Part shown: positions 3,536 to 8,294 of the stretch, one piece after another | How the letters are laid out: each line of letters starts with the position of its first letter | Position numbering within the stretch: the first letter of the stretch is position 1 | Assembly (NCBI GenBank): GCA_012513595.1 | Contig: JAAZBY010000492.1 | Location: 1 to 8,294, forward strand | Direction of reading: 5' to 3' | DNA from: Chloroflexota bacterium | Lineage (GTDB): Bacteria; Chloroflexota; Anaerolineae; UBA1429 | DNA length: 8,294 nucleotides | Translations under genes and position numbers: made by a program | Notes under the pieces: generated by a model | Told to the model about the DNA's origin: nothing | Databases searched by the model: none | Seen by the model: only the letters and a program-made list of their open reading frames with translations

Positions 3536-5932
3536 CTAAGACACAACCTCGTCCGACGCCCAGAAGCGCCGAACGTCACGACACAGAGCGGCGTGTTCCG
3601 GCCTGGCCAGCTCGGGGTCGTCCGCGACGAGGCGCGCTGCCTCGCGGCGGGCCTGCTCGAGCACGGTCGTGTCGCCCAGCTGGGCGACCTTCAGGCTGGG
3701 CAGCCCGTGCTGGCGCACCCCGAAAAAGTCGCCAGGACCGCGCATGCGCAGGTCCTCCTCAGCCAGGGCAAAGCCGTCGGCGGTCTGCTCCATGATGCGC
3801 AGGCGCTCCGAAGCGGCGTCGGAATCCTCATCCGCGAGCAGGATACAGTACGACTTGCTCTCTCCGCGCCCCACGCGGCCGCGCAACTGGTGCAGCTGCG
3901 CTAGGCCGAAGCGCCCGGCGCTCTCGATGAGCATCACGGAGGCGTTGGGGATATCGATGCCGACCTCGATCACGGTGGTCGAGACCAGAATGTCGACGGC
4001 CCCCCGCTTGAAGGCGGCCATGGCCTGCTCTTTTTCCTCGCCCGACATGCGCCCGTGCAACAGGCCCAGGCGCTGGCGGCGGAACACCGTCCTGCTCAGA
4101 CGGCGATGCTCGGCCACAGCGGACTTGCCAACGGCCTCGTCTGACTCGTCGATACGTGGGCACACCACGAAGCATTGCCGCCCGGCGGCCACCTCCGCGG
4201 TCATGAAGGCGTAGATGCGCTCGCGGTCGCCATCATCGCGGACCGCCGTGATCACCGGCTGACGTCCGGCGGGCAGCTCGTCGAGCACCGAGACGTCTAG
4301 ATCGCCATAGATCGTCATGGCCAGCGACCGCGGAATGGGCGTGGCGCTCATGGCCAGGATGTGGGGCAGGGCTTCGCCACGTTCGGCGAGGGCGGTGCGC
4401 TGCGTCACGCCAAAGCGGTGCTGCTCGTCGACGACCATCACCGCCAGGCGGGGCAGGCTCACGCTCTCCTGGATCAGCGCGTGGGTGCCGATGAGGACCT
4501 GGGGCTCTCCGGTGGCGGCGGCGGCGCGGATGCGCTCCTTTTCCGCGGCGGGCACGGCGCCGGTGAGCAGCACGCAGTGCACGTCAGGGCAAGCGGCCAG
4601 CATACCGGTGATGGTCTGGTAGTGTTGCTCGGCCAGGATGCCGGTGGGGGCCATCACGGCGGCCTGATATCCGTTGCGCACTGCTGCCAGAAGCGCCGCC
4701 ACGGCGACGACGGTCTTGCCCGACCCGACGTCGCCCTGCAACAAGCGTCGCATCGGGGTGTGCCTGCCCAGGTCGGCCAGGATGTCACCGACGGCCCGCT
4801 GCTGGGCAGCCGTCAGGCGGAAGGGCAACCCTGCGGCAAACGCGTCGATGCCCGCTCGCGAGGGCTCGAGCGGGATCCCTGCCTGCAGCGACCACTGCCG
4901 CCGCTGCCCCAGTACGCCCAGCTGCAAGAGCAGGAACTCGTCAAAGCAAAGGCGGCGCCGGGCAGTGGCCAGCGACTCCAGGCTGTCCGGAAAGTGGATC
5001 TGCTGCAGCGCCTCCTGCAGGCCCATGAGGTCCAGGTCCCGCCGGGTGCCCTCGGGCAGCGGATCGACGACCTGGGGCACGAAGCGGTCGAGGGCCTCTC
5101 TGACCAGCGTACGCAGACGCCGGGCGCCGAGGCCGCGCGTCAGGGGGTAGACGGGCACCAGGCGGCCGGTGTGCAAGAGCTCGGGCTGCAGCGGCTCCCA
5201 CTCGGGACCGTTGAGGAACAGCCGGCCCCGGTACTGGTCGACCCGTCCGGAGAACACCACCTGGTCGCCCGGCCGGAACTGCCGTGCCAGGAAGGGCTGG
5301 CCGAACCAGCGCGCCTCGATGGGGCCCGTGTCATCGGCGAGGGAGACGGCCACCACCGGCAGCCCGCCGCGGGCACGCCCGCTGTAGACCTTGCGCACCG
5401 TGCCCACCACGGTGGCCTCCTCACCGAGAACAAGGCGAGACACCGTCTTCAGGCGCGTAAAGTCATCATAGCGTCGCGGAAGGTGGTACAGGAGGTCCTC
5501 GACGGTTCGCAGGCCCAGGCGTTCCAGGTACTCCTGGTTGCGCGCGCCGACGCCCTTGATCACCGTCAACGGAGAGGCCAGGGTGGCAGGCGCGGCAGCC
5601 GGGCGGCGCGTTCTGGCGCGCGGCGCTGCTGCGGCGCTGCCTTCCGAGCGGGACGGTCCCGTGGACCCCGCAAGGGGCTCCTCTGCGAGGCGGGCCAACA
5701 CCTGGTCGACCGCCACGCAGCGCTCCGCCGGGGACATGCGCCGATAGCCCCCCAAGAGGCTGAGGACTACCTCGGCGTTGGCGCGCTCGGCCGCCTCGGG
5801 CGGCAGAGAGGCGACCTCGTCGCGCCAGTAGTCTAGGAAGCGCTCGAGCCCGCCCGCCACAGCGCGGTCGGCGCAGCTCTGCCGCTTCTCCAAGCGCAGG
5901 ATGCGATCTAGTTTGTCATAGAGTGCCGTCAT
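3536..5932 (-). CDS. recG: ATP-dependent DNA helicase RecG
   Basis: RecG is a superfamily 2 translocase that remodels stalled replication forks and Holliday junctions. The 798-residue product has an N-terminal extension (1-85), an Ala/Pro/Arg-rich linker (86-120), then the wedge/OB domain beginning LTVIKGVGARNQEYLERLG (122-140). The motor follows: GDVGSGKT Walker A (400-407), DEQH box (502-505), SATPIPRSLAMTIYGD (from 529), STTVIEVGIDIPNASVM, and QLRGRVGR motif VI (682-689). The C-terminal wedge contact DLRMRGPGDFFGVRQHG is also present. ATG at 5932-5930 (MTALYDKLDRILRLEKRQ) is chosen; the frame stays open to 6157, but those 75 extra residues are Trp/Pro/Arg-rich and overlap degV. No good Shine-Dalgarno precedes 5932, so the start is less certain than the gene. 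Confidence 0.95.
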   Translation of the reverse strand: MTALYDKLDRILRLEKRQSCADRAVAGGLERFLDYWRDEVASLPPEAAERANAEVVLSLLGGYRRMSPAERCVAVDQVLARLAEEPLAGSTGPSRSEGSAAAAPRARTRRPAAAPATLASPLTVIKGVGARNQEYLERLGLRTVEDLLYHLPRRYDDFTRLKTVSRLVLGEEATVVGTVRKVYSGRARGGLPVVAVSLADDTGPIEARWFGQPFLARQFRPGDQVVFSGRVDQYRGRLFLNGPEWEPLQPELLHTGRLVPVYPLTRGLGARRLRTLVREALDRFVPQVVDPLPEGTRRDLDLMGLQEALQQIHFPDSLESLATARRRLCFDEFLLLQLGVLGQRRQWSLQAGIPLEPSRAGIDAFAAGLPFRLTAAQQRAVGDILADLGRHTPMRRLLQGDVGSGKTVVAVAALLAAVRNGYQAAVMAPTGILAEQHYQTITGMLAACPDVHCVLLTGAVPAAEKERIRAAAATGEPQVLIGTHALIQESVSLPRLAVMVVDEQHRFGVTQRTALAERGEALPHILAMSATPIPRSLAMTIYGDLDVSVLDELPAGRQPVITAVRDDGDRERIYAFMTAEVAAGRQCFVVCPRIDESDEAVGKSAVAEHRRLSRTVFRRQRLGLLHGRMSGEEKEQAMAAFKRGAVDILVSTTVIEVGIDIPNASVMLIESAGRFGLAQLHQLRGRVGRGESKSYCILLADEDSDAASERLRIMEQTADGFALAEEDLRMRGPGDFFGVRQHGLPSLKVAQLGDTTVLEQARREAARLVADDPELARPEHAALCRDVRRFWASDEVVS

Positions 5933-6035
5933 GAGTGCGTGTGCTTTCGCGAGCGCTGGGGCTGCAGGATGGCCACGTGCGCTGCCCCGGCGTGATGGGG
6001 AAGTGCGCGGAGGGGGCAGCGGCGGGCAGGTGAGA
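5933..6035. other. degV-recG gap with a 9-bp inverted repeat
   Basis: This 103-nt gap holds CGCTGCCCC (5980-5988) and GGGGCAGCG (6013-6021), a perfect 9-bp inverted repeat around a 24-nt loop. No promoter hexamers or U-tract are visible. It may form an mRNA stem between the FakA-DegV part and recG. Confidence 0.45.
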
Positions 6036-6881
6036 TCAGTTCCCGCTTTCCACCACCACGACGCCCAGCGCCTTGGGCCCGAGCAGCGCGGCCACGGCAG
6101 GCCCGTAGATGTGCTCGTGGACGGCCTCGAGCCGCTCGTTCCCGGCCAGCGCCTCACGCAGATCGTGAACCTCGGGCATCAGGCCGCTGTGGACGATCGT
6201 GACGCTTTCGAAGCTGAGGAACTCGTTGACAAAGTCCACCAGGCGCTCCAGCGCGCTGCCCTTTTTGCGCACTCGGAACTGCTGGACGATGACACCCTCT
6301 TCCATGACGAACAGGGGCTTGGCACTGCTCGACGTCGGCAGGGGGTGGTCGCCCTGCTGTAGCGCACCGCTGCGCCTGAGGACGGTCAGGCTGTCCACAT
6401 AGAAGGCAAAGTAGGTGTGCGGAACGAGTCCGCGCACCAGCCGCACCACCTCTGTGCCGTCGGCGCCGTCGCGGGCAGCCCTGGCGGCCTTCGTGACGAT
6501 GGCACCCAGGCCCGCCGACATGAACGCGGCGTCGACCACCTCGATGCGGGCCCGGCCCAAGAGCGAGGAGGCTGCCTCCGCGGCTGGGCGGTAGGTGTTG
6601 CACGGCAGGGTAGACACGTGCACGGAGACGATGTCGTCCACCTCCGGGATCAGCCGGGCGTACACCTCACGGAAGTCAGCCATGGGAGGGCAGACCACCT
6701 GCGGCACAATCTTGTCGCGTACCAACCCCTCGTGAAAGGAAGGCTGCCGCAGCTCGGCCGAATCGACGACCGTCTCACCGCGCACGTGCAGCTGCAGCGG
6801 CACCACCAGGATACCCAGGTCTGCGGCTACCTGTGGGTCAATCTCGGACGCGCTGTCCGTCACGATCCTGGTTTGGCGCAT
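6036..6881 (-). CDS. DegV family protein (FakB-type fatty acid-binding), divergent ligand site
   Basis: DegV/FakB proteins hold a fatty acid and present its carboxylate to the kinase FakA, giving acyl-phosphate for phospholipid synthesis. This 281-residue protein has the usual length and fold markers: RIVTDSASEI (5-14), VVDAAFMSAGLGAIV (115-129), FYVDSLTVLRRSGAL (160-174), KPLFVMEEGVIVQQFRVRKK (188-207) and IYGPAVAALLGPKALGVVVVE (258-278). Several usually conserved ligand-site motifs are changed: the Thr-Ser-Gln-Pro-Ser region reads VCPPM (63-67), the Leu-Ser-Gly-Thr-Tyr region reads LPCNTY (92-97), and the His-x-Gly-Pro-Gly region reads LLGPK (266-270). ATG at 6881-6879 has AAGGAG six nt upstream and lies 24 nt after the FakA stop. 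The family is firm; fatty acid as the ligand is less sure. Confidence 0.88.
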   Translation of the reverse strand: MRQTRIVTDSASEIDPQVAADLGILVVPLQLHVRGETVVDSAELRQPSFHEGLVRDKIVPQVVCPPMADFREVYARLIPEVDDIVSVHVSTLPCNTYRPAAEAASSLLGRARIEVVDAAFMSAGLGAIVTKAARAARDGADGTEVVRLVRGLVPHTYFAFYVDSLTVLRRSGALQQGDHPLPTSSSAKPLFVMEEGVIVQQFRVRKKGSALERLVDFVNEFLSFESVTIVHSGLMPEVHDLREALAGNERLEAVHEHIYGPAVAALLGPKALGVVVVESGN

Positions 6882-6905
6882 GGCCAGCTCCTTCCCCTGC
6901 CCGTC

Positions 6906-8294
6906 TTACTCGGCGGAGATTACATAATGGTAGTGGGCCTGCCCGCCGTCCAGCACCTCGATCTCGAGATCAGGGTAGCGCCCACGCATCTCTTCTGCCA
7001 GCGCCTCCGCGTCAGCCTCGGCCACGCCCTCCCCATAGTAGATGGTGAGGATCTCTCGCTCGGCGGCGTTGACGCGTGCGAGCAGATCGGCAACCACGGC
7101 AGTGACATCCTCGCCTGCGGTCACCAGGTCGCCGTTCACGAGGCCGATGATCTGCCCATCGCGAACGGCCAGGCCGTTCACCTGGGCAGAACGTACCGCC
7201 TGGGTGACCTCGATGGTCTCCACCGCATTGGCCGCCTCGCCCATCAGGGCGACGTTCTCGTCGAGATCGGCCTGGTAGTTGAAGGCCAGCAGCGCGGCAA
7301 TGCCCTGCGGCACAGTCCGCGTGGGCACCACTACCACGTGCTTGGCACTGACCTGCTGCGCCTGCCGGGCGGTGAGGATGATGTTCGAGTTGTTGGGCAG
7401 CAGGACGACGTCCTGGCTCGGCACCCGTTCGATCGCCGCGATCAGGTCCTGCGTGGACGGGTTCATGGTCTGCCCGCCCGAGACAATGGCGCTGGCGCCG
7501 ATTGACTCGAGCACGCGGCAGAGGCCGTCGCCAGAGGCCACCGCGATGATGCTGATGGACGACATCTGCTCGGGCAGGGAGCGGTCGCTGCCACTGTTGC
7601 TGCCGGCCGCTGCCGCTGTGACCTTCTCAGCGGCCACAAAGGCCTCATACTGCAGCTGCATGTTCTCGATGATGATCGACGTGACCTGTCCCTGAGTGAT
7701 GCCAAAGTCGATCGCCTCGCCCGGGCTATCGCAGTGCACGTGCACCTTGACGGTCTGCGGGTCCCCCACCACCAGGACAGAGTCTCCCATCGTGGCGATC
7801 TGCTCCCGAATCATGGCCACGTCTAGGTCGGTGCCCTGGATGAGGTACTGCACGTCATAGTTGTACTTTTCGTCGCTGGGGGCGTGGGCGTGCGCCGCGC
7901 TGCCGGCCGAGGCGGTGAACGTGGTGACGGCTTCGCCATGGATATAGCGCGAGGCCCCCTCCAGCAAGACCACCAGCCCCTTACCGCCCGAATCCACGAC
8001 GCCGGCCTCGGCCAGCACCGGGAGCAGCGTCGGGGTCCTGTCCAGCGAGGCCTGTGCCTCCTGCAGGGCCGCCTCGAGGGTCTCCTGGGGGGTAGCCCCG
8101 CTCTCTGCGGCGCGCTGGGCGGCCTCGGCGGCCTCGCGGGCCACGGTGAGCATGGTTCCCTCGACCGGCTTCATGACGCCCTTGTAGGCGGTCGCGGCGC
8201 CCTCCGTCAGGGCCCGGGCCAGGTCGACGGCCTGTAGCTCTTTGCGGCCGTCGAGCCCCCGGGCAATGCCGCGGAGTACCTGAGACAGGATAAC
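6906..8294 (-). CDS. fakA: DAK2-domain fatty acid kinase FakA (YloV), N-terminus cut by window edge
   Basis: FakA phosphorylates fatty acids bound to a DegV/FakB partner, using ATP. The frame is open to the right edge, leaving 462 visible residues; the start and the N-terminal part of the kinase domain lie outside. The first visible residues VILSQVLRGIARGL match the family's Gly-Asn-Ser-Gly-Val-Ile-Leu-Ser-Gln region. PVEGTMLTVAREA (43-55) and VVDSGGKGLVVLLEG (99-113) complete the visible DAK2 part. The middle domain has KVHVHCDSPG (183-192) and IENMQLQYEAF, and the C-terminal DegV-like domain has GGQTMNPST (273-281) and LPNNSNII. The ATG at 8174 is an internal methionine, not the start. The Tyr-Cys-Thr-Glu-Phe motif of Firmicutes FakA reads YDVQY (146-150). 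The degV gene follows after 24 nt, so kinase and carrier are co-expressed. Confidence 0.93.
   Translation of the reverse strand, partial: VILSQVLRGIARGLDGRKELQAVDLARALTEGAATAYKGVMKPVEGTMLTVAREAAEAAQRAAESGATPQETLEAALQEAQASLDRTPTLLPVLAEAGVVDSGGKGLVVLLEGASRYIHGEAVTTFTASAGSAAHAHAPSDEKYNYDVQYLIQGTDLDVAMIREQIATMGDSVLVVGDPQTVKVHVHCDSPGEAIDFGITQGQVTSIIIENMQLQYEAFVAAEKVTAAAAGSNSGSDRSLPEQMSSISIIAVASGDGLCRVLESIGASAIVSGGQTMNPSTQDLIAAIERVPSQDVVLLPNNSNIILTARQAQQVSAKHVVVVPTRTVPQGIAALLAFNYQADLDENVALMGEAANAVETIEVTQAVRSAQVNGLAVRDGQIIGLVNGDLVTAGEDVTAVVADLLARVNAAEREILTIYYGEGVAEADAEALAEEMRGRYPDLEIEVLDGGQAHYHYVISAE

Noticed and set aside
3484..3579. Longer coaD starting at 3579 or 3498
   Set aside because: The extension is not CoaD-like, overlaps recG when taken from 3579, and the GGAGGGG motif fits the TTG at 3483.
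4361..5836. Long plus-strand reading frame of 491 codons opposite recG
   Set aside because: It is the antisense shadow of a clear RecG coding region. Its product is rich in Gln, Gly, His and Arg with no recognisable motif, as expected from reading a GC-rich gene backwards.
5933..6157. Longer recG starting at 6157
   Set aside because: The extra 75 residues are Trp/Pro/Ser/Arg-rich, do not resemble RecG and overlap the end of degV by about 120 nt.
6417..7505. Plus-strand reading frame of 362 codons opposite degV and fakA
   Set aside because: It crosses two well-supported minus-strand genes and their junction, has His/Gly/Leu-rich composition and no family motifs.
8172..8174. ATG at 8174 as the fakA start
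   Set aside because: The frame is open to the window edge and the 40 upstream codons match the conserved DAK2 region, so this is an internal methionine.
1..8294. Search for CRISPR arrays, tRNAs, insertion sequences, toxin-antitoxin or defence genes
   Set aside because: No direct-repeat array, cloverleaf, transposase motif or small paired genes are visible; the window is filled by housekeeping genes with short gaps.

Overview
The window is a GC-rich bacterial chromosomal segment in which every supported gene lies on the minus strand, so transcription runs from the right edge to the left. In that order the genes are: a DAK2-domain fatty acid kinase FakA/YloV homologue (cut by the right edge), a DegV/FakB family protein, the helicase RecG, CoaD, a SepIVA/DivIVA-like coiled-coil protein, a DUF177 (YceD) protein, ribosomal protein L32 (rpmF), an Asp23/Gls24 protein, NusB, and a TatA/TatB-type protein (cut by the left edge). 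I see no mobile element, CRISPR array, tRNA or rRNA.

The gene content (FakA, DegV, Asp23, the SepIVA-DUF177-rpmF trio) is typical of Gram-positive-type lineages. With the high GC, my best guess is Chloroflexota, with Actinomycetota or GC-rich Firmicutes as alternatives. This is an inference from content and order, not a phylogenetic result.

Layout by region: 6906-8294 and 6036-6881 form a probable fatty-acid phosphorylation pair (kinase plus DegV-type carrier), 24 nt apart. After a 103-nt gap holding a 9-bp inverted repeat comes recG (start chosen at 5932), then coaD (TTG start at 3483 with a very strong Shine-Dalgarno) and the coiled-coil gene (2362-2955). The 130-nt gap 2232-2361 holds the clearest regulatory element here: TTGACA-17 nt-TATAAT on the minus strand, followed at the expected transcription start by a perfect dyad (GACGC-ATTA-GCGTC). 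It drives DUF177 and rpmF. A GC-rich hairpin after rpmF is a plausible but imperfect terminator. Asp23, nusB and the Tat gene follow as a second tight cluster with no obvious promoter of its own.

The genes are mostly housekeeping: lipid precursor handling (FakA/DegV), CoA synthesis (CoaD), replication fork repair (RecG), envelope or septum organisation (SepIVA-like, Asp23-like), ribosome supply (DUF177 region, L32), rRNA antitermination (NusB) and protein export (Tat). I find no convincing new multi-gene system. The points worth a second look are the near-ideal promoter with its start-site dyad, a strong hairpin placed on the coaD stop codon and other U-tract-less hairpins at gene junctions, a DegV protein whose ligand-site motifs are altered, and a coiled-coil gene whose ribosome binding site fits an AUC codon better than its only canonical start.
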